Positions 1-11,911 of a stretch of DNA of 36,590 nt are shown here, one piece after another. Both the position numbers and the translations under genes were made by a program. The stretch lies in NCBI GenBank assembly GCA_964418595.1, contig CAYQMF010000060.1:1-36590 (forward strand), given 5' to 3'. Source of the DNA: CAYQMF01 sp964418595. Lineage in GTDB: Bacteria > Planctomycetota > UBA1135 > UBA2386. The notes below the pieces were generated by a model, which was not told the origin of the DNA, made no database searches, and saw nothing but the letters and a program-made list of their open reading frames with translations. The first letter of the stretch is position 1. Each line of letters starts with the position of its first letter.

Positions 1-798
1 GCGCGCGCCGGGCGGCGCTGGCGCGCACGCGCCCATGTCGCCGCTGCGCACATCGAGCTCGCAGCGGGCGAGCTCGGACGCGCCCGCACGCTGCTCGGGC
101 TCGGACTGGATCTCGACCCCTCACTGCTCGCGGGGCAGATCGAGCTCTTGCGACTCAACGGCGAACTCGCCGAGGACTCCGCCCGCCATCGCCAGCAGCG
201 GACGCTCGCCGCGTTCCTCGGCAATGGCTTCGCCGGTCTCGGCGCCGCGCACGGTCTCCGGCACTCGGCGACGCCACGCAGTCCCGTCGACCTGCTCCGG
301 GTCGCGCAGCGACTCGCCGCCGAGCACGCGCCCGCCGTCGATCTCGCGCGCGTCGCACAGCGCGCCCGCGATGCGCTCCCCTCCGCTGCCCAGGCCGACG
401 CGCTCGCCGCCCTCGCCACGGCCGCGGAGCGACATGGCCAACCGCAGCGCGCGCACGAGCTGCACCTCGCGCGCGCACTGCGCGAAGGGCCGACGCCGGA
501 CATCGTCTGTGACCTCGCACGCACCGCGCGTCTGCTCGGGATGCCGGGGCGAGCTGCGAGCATCCTGGGGATGCACTGGCACGAGGTCGCGGCGAGCGCC
601 GCCGGTCGCGACGAGTTCGCGCACGCGCTCGCCATGCTCACGCCCGCCGCGGCGGCACGCGCCGTGGCTCTGGGCGACACGCCGGCGCTCGCGGCCCCGC
701 TGCTCGCCGCCTGCGACCCGACCACGGCGCGCGCTCTCGGGGGCAACCCCGACTCGTCGCCGCACCCGGCGAACGCGGTGGCCGCACCGCCCCGCTGA
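1..798 (+). CDS. C-terminal part of a helical-repeat (TPR-like) protein, 5' end outside window
   Basis: Frame 1 is open from the first base to a TGA at 796-798, so about 265 residues are visible and the N-terminus is missing. The sequence is alanine- and arginine-rich, with amphipathic helix pairs (for example AAERHGQPQRAHELHLARAL) that resemble TPR or similar alpha-solenoid repeats. No catalytic motif is visible. It ends in a disordered-looking Pro/Ser/Ala tail. It lies 76 bases upstream of two secreted proteins on the same strand whose N-halves are also helical, so it may belong to the same transcript. An internal ATG at 148 exists, but the open frame continues upstream of it. The function is unknown, and the repeat assignment is by eye only. 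Confidence 0.6.
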   Translation, partial: ARAGRRWRARAHVAAAHIELAAGELGRARTLLGLGLDLDPSLLAGQIELLRLNGELAEDSARHRQQRTLAAFLGNGFAGLGAAHGLRHSATPRSPVDLLRVAQRLAAEHAPAVDLARVAQRARDALPSAAQADALAALATAAERHGQPQRAHELHLARALREGPTPDIVCDLARTARLLGMPGRAASILGMHWHEVAASAAGRDEFAHALAMLTPAAAARAVALGDTPALAAPLLAACDPTTARALGGNPDSSPHPANAVAAPPR

Positions 799-874
799 AG
801 CCGGCGTCCCCGCCCCGACTTCGGCCCGACTTTCCCCACCCCATGCCACCGCGCGCACGGCAGACTCTGCAGCG

Positions 875-1894
875 ATGGCGCTGCCAGGAACACTGCCGAG
901 ATCTTCGCTCCTCGCCGCTCTCCTCTGCGTCGTCCCCGGCGCGGCCCAGGAGCAGCTCGCCCACGAATTGCTCACGCGGGCGGAGACCGCAGCCCGCGCC
1001 CGTGAGCCGGAGCGTGCGGCCGGCCTGCTCCGACGGGTCACCGCGCTGTTGTCGCTCATCCCCCCCGGGCCGACTGCCGAACGCCTGCGGGTCACGGTGG
1101 GCGAACTGCTCGCCCGCATCGATCCCTCGCACGAGCCGGCCGAGAAGGCGCGCGAGGAGGCGGCGACGAAGCTGCTCGGCGCCGCCACGACCCTGCGCGA
1201 CGCGGGTTGGCCCCGCCATGCGGCCCGCCTCGCCGCACAGGCGTATCGCCTTCGCCCCGACCTCGCGAGCGACCTCGTGCGCGACTTGAGCAAGGCAACG
1301 GGCGCACGCGACGAGCTGCGCGTCCCGGGGATCCCCGCGCCGGGCGTCGCCGCGCTCGCGGGCAAGGATAGCGGCCTCGCGCACCACTTCGCCGCCGCGA
1401 TGGTGCCGGGCGTCGAGCATGCCTGGACGCTGAGCCCCGAGGAGTTCACGAGCCCGGCGGGCAACGACGCGCTCATCCTTGGCGCCGCGCTGACCGACCC
1501 GACGGAACTCGCCGTGGACCTCGCCTTCCCCGCATCGCCACAGGCCGCCGGCATCGTCTTCCGCTACGTGCACGACGACGACTTCTGCCTCGCGCTCGCG
1601 GCGCGCCACCCGGAGGGCGGCGAGTACTTCAAGCTGCTCCGCCACCGCGATGGCCGGTGGGAACCCCTGGGGGACACACAATGGGTGACCGTCGACGAGC
1701 CGGCACCGTGGACGCGCCTGCGCGTGGTCATCGACGCGGGCGCCGCCACCGTGCACTACCGCGGCAAGAGCACGCCGGCGCTGGCTCTCCCCGGCGGCAA
1801 CGCGGCGGGGATCGTGGGCCTCACCGTGATTCCCAACGTGGCGAGCGTCGTGCCGATGCGCTTCCGCGGCCTCGCGGTGGAGGGAGCACGATGA
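875..1894 (+). CDS. Secreted protein with helical N-half and concanavalin-like C-half
   Basis: 339 aa. I chose the ATG at 875 because it is followed by a short hydrophobic signal peptide (residues 8-24) with a likely cleavage after GAA; the frame is open much further upstream, but that part looks like shadow coding. Residues 26-140 are amphipathic helices of TPR style. Residues about 180-339 look like a beta-sandwich of the LamG/concanavalin or DUF1080 type: alternating strands with FRYVHDDDF, EYFKLLRHRDG and a WTRLRVVID strand typical of that fold. The stop codon overlaps the ATG of the next gene (ATGA at 1891-1894), so the two are probably translationally coupled. The next protein has the same plan. 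The fold call is inference. A carbohydrate- or peptide-binding envelope role is plausible but unproven. Confidence 0.65.
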   Translation: MALPGTLPRSSLLAALLCVVPGAAQEQLAHELLTRAETAARAREPERAAGLLRRVTALLSLIPPGPTAERLRVTVGELLARIDPSHEPAEKAREEAATKLLGAATTLRDAGWPRHAARLAAQAYRLRPDLASDLVRDLSKATGARDELRVPGIPAPGVAALAGKDSGLAHHFAAAMVPGVEHAWTLSPEEFTSPAGNDALILGAALTDPTELAVDLAFPASPQAAGIVFRYVHDDDFCLALAARHPEGGEYFKLLRHRDGRWEPLGDTQWVTVDEPAPWTRLRVVIDAGAATVHYRGKSTPALALPGGNAAGIVGLTVIPNVASVVPMRFRGLAVEGAR

Positions 1895-2877
1895 TCGTGC
1901 GCACCAACCTCGCCGGCTTGCTCCTGGCCCTGCCGCTGATGGTCGCACTGCCGCTGGTGGCCCAGACCCCGACGACGGCGGAAGACCTCGTCGCGAACGT
2001 GGAGAAGACGCTCGAAGCGGGCGACGCGGAGACCGCGGCCGAATGGCTGGTGCGGGCCGAGGTCGCGTGCGCGGCCTTGCCTTCCGGCCTCCTGCGCAGC
2101 CGGCTCATCGGGCGCCTCAAGCCTCCGCGGGCACGCCTCGGCAAGAACGTCGACCTGTTCCTGGCGGCGCAGCGCGACGCCGCGCGCGTCCTGGTCACCG
2201 CCGCGGAGCGCTATGCCGGTCGGAGCTGGCATGCCACCGCGGCGGACCTGCTCGACGAAGTGCGTCGCCTCGATCCGGACGTGGCAGCGCGCACCAGGCG
2301 TCCACCCAAGCCCGACGCCAGCCGCATCGGCGTAGGCAACCAGCTAGCCACGCTGTTTGCGCCCACGGCGGTGGAGCTGCCGTACGGCGGCGACCCGTGG
2401 GTGCTCGGCACGGAGGTCGTGAGTCCGCGGCTCGGCTCGCGCGAGACCACTGCGATCTTCAGCCGCGTCGCGCTGCAGGGCGAGTACGAGGCGCAGGCCC
2501 GCCTCGCCGTGCCGGCGACGACCTGCAAGTTCAGCCTCGCGTTCGGCTACCAGGCGGCGGCGCACTCCTACTACCTGGTGGAACTCGTGCAGGGCCCGCG
2601 TCGCAGCGACCTGCGCGTGTACTCGTACCAGAACGACTCGTTGCGCCGGCTCGGCGAGACGACGTTTCCCACGACGGCCCTGCGCCAGCTCGGCGGCGAG
2701 ATCGCGGTCGCGGTGACCGCCCAGGGCGTGCGCGCCAGCGCCGGCGGCGTGAGCCTCATGCTCGGCAAGGAGCACCTGCCGCACCCGACCGACGGTGGGC
2801 TCGGCTTCCTCATCTCCGGGGACACGCCGTTCCCGGGGTCGATGACCGTGGAGGCGCTGCGCGTCGACCAGCGCTGA
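1891..2877 (+). CDS. Secreted paralogue: helical N-half, beta-rich concanavalin-like C-half
   Basis: 328 aa, starting at the ATG inside the ATGA overlap with the preceding gene. Residues 5-25 form a signal peptide (LLLALPLMVALPLVAQ). Residues 28-140 are helical, with a section matching the neighbour in style (AGDAETAAEWLVRAE; ATAADLLDEVRRLDPD). The C-half, from about 165, is a run of beta strands (SYYLVELVQGP, DLRVYSYQND, GLGFLISGD) ending with a strand like the neighbour's final strand (TVEALRVDQR versus RGLAVEG). I read it as a diverged tandem duplicate of the protein at 875. It is convergent with the lipoprotein at 2890, leaving 12 bases between the stops. The molecular function is unknown. 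Confidence 0.65.
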   Translation: MIVRTNLAGLLLALPLMVALPLVAQTPTTAEDLVANVEKTLEAGDAETAAEWLVRAEVACAALPSGLLRSRLIGRLKPPRARLGKNVDLFLAAQRDAARVLVTAAERYAGRSWHATAADLLDEVRRLDPDVAARTRRPPKPDASRIGVGNQLATLFAPTAVELPYGGDPWVLGTEVVSPRLGSRETTAIFSRVALQGEYEAQARLAVPATTCKFSLAFGYQAAAHSYYLVELVQGPRRSDLRVYSYQNDSLRRLGETTFPTTALRQLGGEIAVAVTAQGVRASAGGVSLMLGKEHLPHPTDGGLGFLISGDTPFPGSMTVEALRVDQR

Positions 2878-2889
2878 CGGAAGGGCTGC

Positions 2890-4025
2890 TCAGCGTCGCA
2901 CGCGCGACGGCGTGAAGCTCTCGTCCGGGCCGACGACCAGCTCGACCAGGGCCTGGATCAACGGGCTCGTGCCCGCCAGCACGTCGACGGCCATGGTCGC
3001 CGGCGAGAACACGATCTGCGCCAGCCGACGCAGGGTCTGGTCGCGCTCCCACACCTCGTCCCAGCCGTACACGAGCCGGGTCTGCGCGAGCTTCACGCTG
3101 GGCGCCGACCACTGCGCGGTCACGCCCGGCTCGGCACGGAGTTGGCCCATCCACACCTCGCGGCGGGTCCAGCGGATCACGTCGGCGTCACGCCACAGCA
3201 GGAGATCGATGCCCTCGCGCAGGACGGGCACAGGGATGCGCATGTACCGCACCGCGCCCGCGTCCACGATGACGCGCACGAGCATCGCACAGGCATCGGG
3301 GTCGACCGTCGGCGCCTCGTCCGCGACTCCGTCGGCGAAGGGATCGAGGGCACGCGCGAGCACCGCGTGCGGGACGGGGCGCCCGCCGGGGCCGAGCCAC
3401 GCGATCGGGTCGACGCGCACGTCGCCACCGGGCGACCATTGCAGGAGATCGGCCCAAGGATGCTGGGCGACGGCGCGCAGCAGCGGCCACAACGGTTCGG
3501 GGAGGTTGTGCGCCTCCCACGCGCGCCGCTGCACCTGACTCACATCCGGCACGCGTCCGCGCTCCTCCGTGACGACCGCCGCCAGGGCCACTTCGCCGGT
3601 CACGACCACATCCGAGCGGAGGCTGCTGTCGCGGAAGTAGGACGCGTCCTGCACGCGCATCGCCATCGCGCGGCGGGTAGCCTGGGTCGGCACGTAGTCC
3701 TCCGGCCAGCGGCGTCGCGGCGACTCGGGCTGGAGAACCAGCGTGCCGCGGATCGCACCCTCGCCGTCGGGCGTGGCGTAGGCCTGGAGACGCATGGGAA
3801 GGTAGCCGCGCGCGTCCTCCTCGACGCGCACATCCACGGCGAGCCGGCGCTCCGCCGGTGGTCCTTCCATCGCGCCACGCACGTCGAGCACCTGTGCGTC
3901 GTAGCCGAACGAGGCTTCGTCGTACGTGTGTTTCTCCGCCCAGAGCGCACGCGTTGCAGTCATCTTGAACGGCCCGCAGGCCGCCAGGACGAGACACGCG
4001 ACCCACGGCCAGCTCGCGGGCCGCT

Positions 4026-4029
<4 letters not shown>
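2890..4029 (-). CDS. Lipoprotein of unknown function coupled to the Ser/Thr kinase
   Basis: 379 aa. The start ATG (4027-4029) overlaps the kinase stop as ATGA. The N-terminus is a lipoprotein signal with lipobox LAAC, giving Cys18 as the lipidated residue, so it should be membrane-anchored outside the cytoplasm. The mature part has alternating strands (LAVDVRVEEDARGYLPMRL; GTLVLQPE) and then a mixed region with VDAGAVRYMRIPVPVLREG and WMGQLRAEPG. A hydrophobic stretch, MAVDVLAGTSPLIQALVELVV, lies near the C-terminus. I do not recognise a family. Coupling to a transmembrane kinase suggests it may be a partner or input for the kinase, but this rests on gene order only. Confidence 0.65.
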
Positions 4030-7241
<3,212 letters not shown>

Positions 7242-7351
7242 GGGGCGGGAGGGTCGTCTTCTCGGCGGCGCGGGGGTCGGCGCGTCGCCGCGATCCTACT
7301 CGTCCGCGGGCGTGCGCGCCCCTGCCGTGTGCGCTCGCGCGCGCGCCTGCC

Positions 7352-8749
7352 TCACTGCCCGATGACGAAGTTCGCCGCCCACGACGTGAGCCACTCCTTG
7401 GTCGCGACGTCTTCCCACACCATCTGCGCGACGACGCGCGCGCCGTCGTAGCCCTCGACGATGCGGTGCGGCACGAACACGGTCGGTGGCTGCGCCCCGG
7501 GCAGCGGCACGAACGAGAACCCCGGGGCCGAAGGGTCGACGAAGAGACGGGCGTTGCGCCCGAAGCCGTACGGCTGGTCGGTCCAGCGGCTGGAGAACAG
7601 CATCCCGACCGGCGCGACGTTGACACCCGGGGGCGGCGTCACGGTGAAGCCCAGGCCCCCATCACCGACGCGCGGCGGAGCCAGTTCGGCCCGGATCGGC
7701 GTCCCCGGTGCGGCGGCGAGCATCTCGACCGTGCAGCGACTGGCCCAGGCAAACGCCTGGTACGGCGCGGGTGGGATGTTGGTGCGGACCAGCCGACTCG
7801 TCTTGCTCTCCCACAGCCACACCTCGCGCCGCCCGCCGCCAGCGTCGACGAGGCAGTACCCATCCTCGGCCGCGTCGAGCGCCATCGCCGTGCAGGCCCC
7901 GGGCAGGATCGCCTCCGGCGTCGCCGTCGGCGCGACGCCCGGCCTCACGGCGAACAACCCGTCGGTCGCGACCGCCGCGGCGTGGCCGGGCGCGAGGAGG
8001 GTCGCCACGCGCCCGGGGCCGGCGTGCCACGCGAGGTCGTGGCACGCGATCACCGGCGTGATGAGGTTGAACGAAGTGAGCGCAAGGCCCGCCGAGAAGC
8101 TGAAGAGCAGTCCACGTTCGTCGACGACGTGGATGTCGCCCCGGATCGGTTCGATCGCGAGCGACAGCTCCTGGGCGCCCGCCCCGAACAGGATCCGCGC
8201 GCCGGGTGGACCCGAGAGTGGCACCCGCTGCAGCCAGTTGTTGCCGCTCACCGTGTCTCGCCCCACGACCACCAGACTGTCGCTCCGCGTCGGGTCGCTC
8301 GGGTTGGGCGGGTCGTATTCGAAGTCGGTGATCAGGTCCGGCGCGGCCACCGCGAAGTGCGTGCGCAGCGGCAGGTGGTTCATGCGCACGGTGCGCGTGA
8401 AGGGACTGACGAAGCCGTAGATCACCGAGCCGGCCTGGCCGGCGGGCACCAGATCCGCCGACGCGAAGAAGTCACCGCCGACCGCGTCGTTGCGGTCGAG
8501 ATGAGTGAGCGTCCCCGCCGCGCCCACCACCGCCTGGCGCGCGACGAAGCCGTTCGCGGCGCCGCTGCTCGTCCAGTGGCGGATCTCGAACTCGTTCTGT
8601 TGCGTCGCCGACGGCAGGGCGAGGAGGATGTCCCGTCGCGGCGCGGTTCCGAGCGGCACCTGCGCGGTGGTGGAAACCATGAGCGTTGCCAAGAGAAGGC
8701 CTTGCGCTCCGATCGGGAGCGCAGAGCCACGCAAGCGTGCCTGCCGCAT
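7352..8749 (-). CDS. Secreted protein of unknown function, possibly beta-propeller-like
   Basis: 465 aa. The ATG at 8747-8749 is preceded by AGGAGG six bases away, one of the clearest ribosome binding sites in the window. Residues 1-30 form a signal peptide ending at TTAQ. The mature chain is a succession of short strand motifs (SLVVVGRDTV, DIHVVDERGLLFSFS, VATLLAPGHAAAVATDGLFAV, EVWLWESKTSRLVR). These repeat about every 45-60 residues and suggest a beta-propeller or a similar all-beta repeat, although no named repeat can be assigned. The C-terminal 90 residues look like a separate beta domain ending ANFVIGQ. It sits between the polysaccharide genes and the kinase on the same strand, with gaps of about 110 bases on each side. 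No enzyme motif is visible. Confidence 0.6.
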   Translation of the reverse strand: MRQARLRGSALPIGAQGLLLATLMVSTTAQVPLGTAPRRDILLALPSATQQNEFEIRHWTSSGAANGFVARQAVVGAAGTLTHLDRNDAVGGDFFASADLVPAGQAGSVIYGFVSPFTRTVRMNHLPLRTHFAVAAPDLITDFEYDPPNPSDPTRSDSLVVVGRDTVSGNNWLQRVPLSGPPGARILFGAGAQELSLAIEPIRGDIHVVDERGLLFSFSAGLALTSFNLITPVIACHDLAWHAGPGRVATLLAPGHAAAVATDGLFAVRPGVAPTATPEAILPGACTAMALDAAEDGYCLVDAGGGRREVWLWESKTSRLVRTNIPPAPYQAFAWASRCTVEMLAAAPGTPIRAELAPPRVGDGGLGFTVTPPPGVNVAPVGMLFSSRWTDQPYGFGRNARLFVDPSAPGFSFVPLPGAQPPTVFVPHRIVEGYDGARVVAQMVWEDVATKEWLTSWAANFVIGQ

Positions 8750-8760
8750 TCGTCCCTCCT

Positions 8761-8805
8761 CCGACCCTTCGGTCGACGGTCGGCGGCCAGAACGGCTGGT
8801 CGCCG
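8761..8805. promoter_or_regulatory. Two hairpins in the leader of the secreted-protein gene
   Basis: The 114-base gap 8750-8863 holds two inverted repeats. The arms at 8762-8766 and 8771-8775 (CGACC/GGTCG) have a 4-base loop. The arms at 8781-8790 and 8796-8805 form ten pairs, with one mismatch or wobble, around a 5-base loop. On the minus strand both lie 5' of the AGGAGG ribosome binding site at about 8755-8760 and 3' of the GT2 stop at 8864. They could be a terminator for the upstream operon, although no T-tract follows, or a regulatory leader for the secreted protein. Confidence 0.35.
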
Positions 8806-8863
8806 CCTCCTTCTGGAATGCGCGTCGTCGCGCCCCCCGGTGCGGCTTGAGCGAAAGTGCCGC

Positions 8864-9793
8864 CTACTTCACGGGCAACTCGAAGTCGGCGTGGGTGCAC
8901 ACCTTGCGGTGGCGCAGGCAGTACGGAAGGTTCCAGATCGCCGCGACGGTGGCCTTGATGCAGATCCACCAGCCGCGCTCGACACCGCGGATGTTGTCGA
9001 ACAACCCGATCGTGCCCACCGCGTCCGCGACCTCCGCGCCGTCCTTCTTCTTGCCACCGCCGAGACCCTTGCGGACGAACTTGAACGGGAACGCCAGCAC
9101 GGTGAACCACGGCACGTACTTGAACGCCCACAACCAGAAGTTGCGCACGTGGTAGTAGAGGCTGCGCGCGCCGTGCCGCATGCCGAACGGCGCTTTGTGG
9201 AACACTTCGATCGCCGGCACCATCTTCACGCGGAAGCCCGCGTTGAGCAGGCGCGTGGTGAGGTCGCGCTCGTTGCCGAAGATGTAGAAGCGCGCGTCGT
9301 AGTAGCCGCAGGCGCGGATCGCGGCGTGGCGCGCGAGGCTCGCGCAGCCGCGGAACGTGGCCATGTAGCGCGGCGTGTTCACCAGCGGACTGTCCTTGTA
9401 CCAGTCCGGCATCTGCGGTTCGACCACCTTGGGCGACAGCACCGCCGTGGTCGCCGGCTCGCGCGCGAACTCGGCGAGCATGTGCTCCGTCCACGTCGGC
9501 GGCAGCACCACGTCGTCGTCGAGGATGCCCACGAACTCACCCTTGGCCGAGGCGAAGCCGATGTTGAAGGTCTCGCACGCGCCGTAGGCCGAGTGCGGCA
9601 TCGCGATGAGCTTCACCTGCGGGAACTCGCTGCGCACCATCTCCGGCGTGCCGTCCTTGCTGCAGTTGTCGACGACGATGATCTCGTCGACGGGCACGGT
9701 CTGCGCGAGGCACGCGCGCAGGTTGTCGCGCAGATCGTCCTTGCGATTCCACACGCAGATCACGAGCGACACTGTGGGCCGGCGTTCGCTCAC
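8864..9793 (-). CDS. GT2 family glycosyltransferase (rhamnosyltransferase-like)
   Basis: 309 aa, GTG start at 9793 overlapping the stop of the PIG-L gene (GTGA), so the two are probably translationally coupled. It has a GT-A fold. The N-terminal nucleotide-binding strand SLVICVWNRKDD is followed by IIVVDNCSKDG (39-48) and the metal-binding acidic triad DDD at 92-94. A later GNERDLTTRLLNAG element corresponds to the ED catalytic-base region of GT2 enzymes. The C-terminal 90 residues include amphipathic or hydrophobic stretches (WAFKYVPWFTVLAFPF) that suggest peripheral membrane association. It transfers a sugar from a nucleotide donor to a glycan acceptor; the donor cannot be told from sequence. 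Pairing with a deacetylase suggests both act on one amino-sugar-containing glycan. Confidence 0.88.
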   Translation of the reverse strand: MSERRPTVSLVICVWNRKDDLRDNLRACLAQTVPVDEIIVVDNCSKDGTPEMVRSEFPQVKLIAMPHSAYGACETFNIGFASAKGEFVGILDDDVVLPPTWTEHMLAEFAREPATTAVLSPKVVEPQMPDWYKDSPLVNTPRYMATFRGCASLARHAAIRACGYYDARFYIFGNERDLTTRLLNAGFRVKMVPAIEVFHKAPFGMRHGARSLYYHVRNFWLWAFKYVPWFTVLAFPFKFVRKGLGGGKKKDGAEVADAVGTIGLFDNIRGVERGWWICIKATVAAIWNLPYCLRHRKVCTHADFELPVK

Positions 9794-10524
9794 GGCAGGT
9801 CCTTGAGCAGGCTGCGGTAGGTGGGTTCGACCCGCGCGCGGGTCGCCGCGAGGTCCTGCGGCCGCAGGTCGCAGAACAGCTCGGCGTGCTGGACGGCGGG
9901 GTCCTCGACGTTGACGGTCGCGGCGTGGTCGCGGCCGAGGATCTTCTTGCGCCAGTCGTTGTAGACGAGCTGGCTGGCGAACGCCGAGAGTGCGTGCTGC
10001 TTCTGGTCCATGAACCCGGTCACGTCGAACATGGTCCCGCCGCACACGACCTGGTTCACGCCGAACAGGAGCACGCGGCAGTCGGGCGCCAGCGCCGTCG
10101 CACACGCGCTGACCGCGGCGGCCACGGCGCGGTGATCGCGGTGCGCCTCCGTGAAGAAGAACGAGTACAGCGTGCGCGGTGCGTACGCCGCGATCGCCTC
10201 GCCGATCCTCGCGGTCAGCGCCGGCAGGTTCTCCGGCAACTCGCCGTCGGGCAGCCCCAGCGACACGACGTCCGCCACGCCCAGCCGGCGCAGGGCCTCG
10301 CGTCCCTCGCGGCGCCGGGTCGCCGCGATGTCGTCGAAGCGCCCGTCGGGATCGCCCTTGGCGCCATCGGTGCAGTGCACGACCCGCACCGCGTGTCCCG
10401 CCTGTCGATGCCAGGCGAGCATCGCCCCGCAGGCGATGACCTCGTCGTCAGGGTGGGCGACGATGGCGAGCACCGGTGGTTGCAGCGCATCCTTCGGCAG
10501 GAGCGGCGGGAAGAGGTGGTTCAT
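9790..10524 (-). CDS. PIG-L / LmbE family N-deacetylase
   Basis: 244 aa. The hallmark zinc motif AHPDDE lies at residues 23-28 (His24 and an acidic ligand), with the second metal/catalytic motif HRDH at 128-131. The family removes N-acetyl groups from GlcNAc-containing substrates such as glycolipids, mycothiol precursors and glycans, using Zn2+. I chose the ATG at 10524 (MNHLFPPLLP). A GTG-type extension to 10623 is open but would run into the antiporter gene, and the extra residues are Arg/Pro-rich and unlike the family. The start is 67 bases after the antiporter stop. The position among glycosyltransferases points to amino-sugar modification of a surface glycan, not thiol biosynthesis. Confidence 0.9.
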   Translation of the reverse strand: MNHLFPPLLPKDALQPPVLAIVAHPDDEVIACGAMLAWHRQAGHAVRVVHCTDGAKGDPDGRFDDIAATRRREGREALRRLGVADVVSLGLPDGELPENLPALTARIGEAIAAYAPRTLYSFFFTEAHRDHRAVAAAVSACATALAPDCRVLLFGVNQVVCGGTMFDVTGFMDQKQHALSAFASQLVYNDWRKKILGRDHAATVNVEDPAVQHAELFCDLRPQDLAATRARVEPTYRSLLKDLP

Positions 10525-10591
10525 CGGAGGCGCGGAGGATAGGCGGCGCGGCGTGAGCTTTCGTCGGAAAGCCGGTGCCGCAGACTGAACG

Positions 10592-11857
10592 TCACGCGGC
10601 GCCCGTGTCGGCGGCGGGAGCATGGCGTCCGTACACCCACTGGAACGCGGGCGTGGCCATCAGCGTCGTGACGATGGCCATCAGCACCATCACCGAGAAC
10701 AGGCGCGGCTCGATGATGCCGACCTGCAGGCCGATGTTGAGGATGATCAGCTCCATCAGGCCGCGCGCATTCATCAGGACGCCGACCGCCGCGGCCGTGC
10801 GCGTGTCCGCGCCGGTGAGGCGGGCCGCGGCGAAGCACGCGCCGGCCTTGCCGGCGATGGCGGCGACCAGGACCGCAGCGGCAACCAGCAAGGACTGCAG
10901 GTCGAAGAGCAGGTCGAGGCGGGTCTTCAATCCGGAGTAGGTGAAGAACATGGGGAGCAAGCAGACGACGACGAACGGCTCGAGCTTCGCTCGCACCTCG
11001 CGGGTGAGCACGCCGCGTGGCATGGCCACGCCGAGCAGGAAGCCACCGAAGACGGCGTGCAGGCCGATCACGTCCATCGCCCACGCGGCGAGCATGAACA
11101 GCATCAGCACCACGGCGAGCAGGGTGGGCGAGACGGTGCCGTCGCGTTCAGCCCATCCTCCTAGCCGCGCCAGCATGCGGCGGCCCACGACCAGGACACC
11201 CACCGCGTAGGCCAGCCCGCCGCCGATGGCGACGATGGCCACCATCGGGCCGGCGCCGAAGCTGGCGATGACGACGGCCAGCACGCACCACGCCGTCGCG
11301 TCGTCGACCGCACCGGCCGCCAGCGCCAGCGCGCCGAGCGGGGTCCCGGTGAGACCACGCTCGTACAGGATCCGGGCCAGCATCGGGAAGGCCGTGATGG
11401 ACATGGCCGCGCCGAGGAACAGCATCGCCTCGAGCGGCGTGGCTTCCGCCGCGAACAAGCCGCGCTCGTGCACCAGCCACAACGCGAGCAGCGCCCCGAG
11501 CACGAATGGGGCCAACATGCCGGAGATCGACACGGCCGCCGCGCTGCGCATCCGGCCGGCGAACAGGCTGCGGTCGAACTCGAGCCCGACCAGGAACATG
11601 TAGAGGCCGACGCCGAACTGCGCGCCGACGTAGAGCACGCCCAGCGTCGCTTGCGGGAAGAGCGACGCCTGTGCCCCGGGCGCCACCAGCCCGAACAGCG
11701 AAGGCCCGAGCACGACCCCGGCGATCATCTCCCCCACGACCTGGGGCTGGCCGATGCGGCGAGCTGCCCACCCGACGACCCGGCACGCGCACAGGATGCA
11801 GGCCATCTGCAGGAAGAAACAGATCGAGAGCTGGCCGGCATCCATCGCGGCCGGCAC
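10592..11857 (-). CDS. CPA2 family cation/proton antiporter (Kef/NapA-like)
   Basis: 421 aa if started at the GTG at 11857; an ATG four codons later at 11845 is equally possible. About 11-13 hydrophobic helices run through the whole chain, with the family's first signature IGQPQVVGEMIAGVVLGPS, the LFLVGLEF-like LYMFLVGLEFD, and the ion-binding region AAGAVDDATAW on the helix equivalent to TM5 (paired acidic residues). A final MNARGLMELIILNIGL matches the conserved 'N-x-RG-x-xEL' helix. There is no C-terminal RCK/TrkA-N domain, so it is a short antiporter, not a full KefB/KefC. It likely exchanges Na+ or K+ for H+ across the inner membrane. It lies inside the polysaccharide block, and its relation to that pathway is unclear. 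Confidence 0.9.
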   Translation of the reverse strand: MPAAMDAGQLSICFFLQMACILCACRVVGWAARRIGQPQVVGEMIAGVVLGPSLFGLVAPGAQASLFPQATLGVLYVGAQFGVGLYMFLVGLEFDRSLFAGRMRSAAAVSISGMLAPFVLGALLALWLVHERGLFAAEATPLEAMLFLGAAMSITAFPMLARILYERGLTGTPLGALALAAGAVDDATAWCVLAVVIASFGAGPMVAIVAIGGGLAYAVGVLVVGRRMLARLGGWAERDGTVSPTLLAVVLMLFMLAAWAMDVIGLHAVFGGFLLGVAMPRGVLTREVRAKLEPFVVVCLLPMFFTYSGLKTRLDLLFDLQSLLVAAAVLVAAIAGKAGACFAAARLTGADTRTAAAVGVLMNARGLMELIILNIGLQVGIIEPRLFSVMVLMAIVTTLMATPAFQWVYGRHAPAADTGAA

Positions 11858-11911
11858 TGTCGGCGCGGCGGAGTCCCGGTCAACGAGGCGCTGGCGAAAC
11901 GCAGGCCGCGG

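Noticed and set aside
121..1554. Long open frames on the minus strand opposite the first genes
   Set aside because: The encoded chains are Arg/Ala/Ser-rich without motifs. They are antisense shadows expected at very high GC; the plus-strand frames have signal peptides and coherent domains.
7325..7346. Alternating CG run that might form Z-DNA or a repeat
   Set aside because: Short alternating CG tracts are expected by chance in such GC-rich DNA, and no tandem unit or second copy was noticed.
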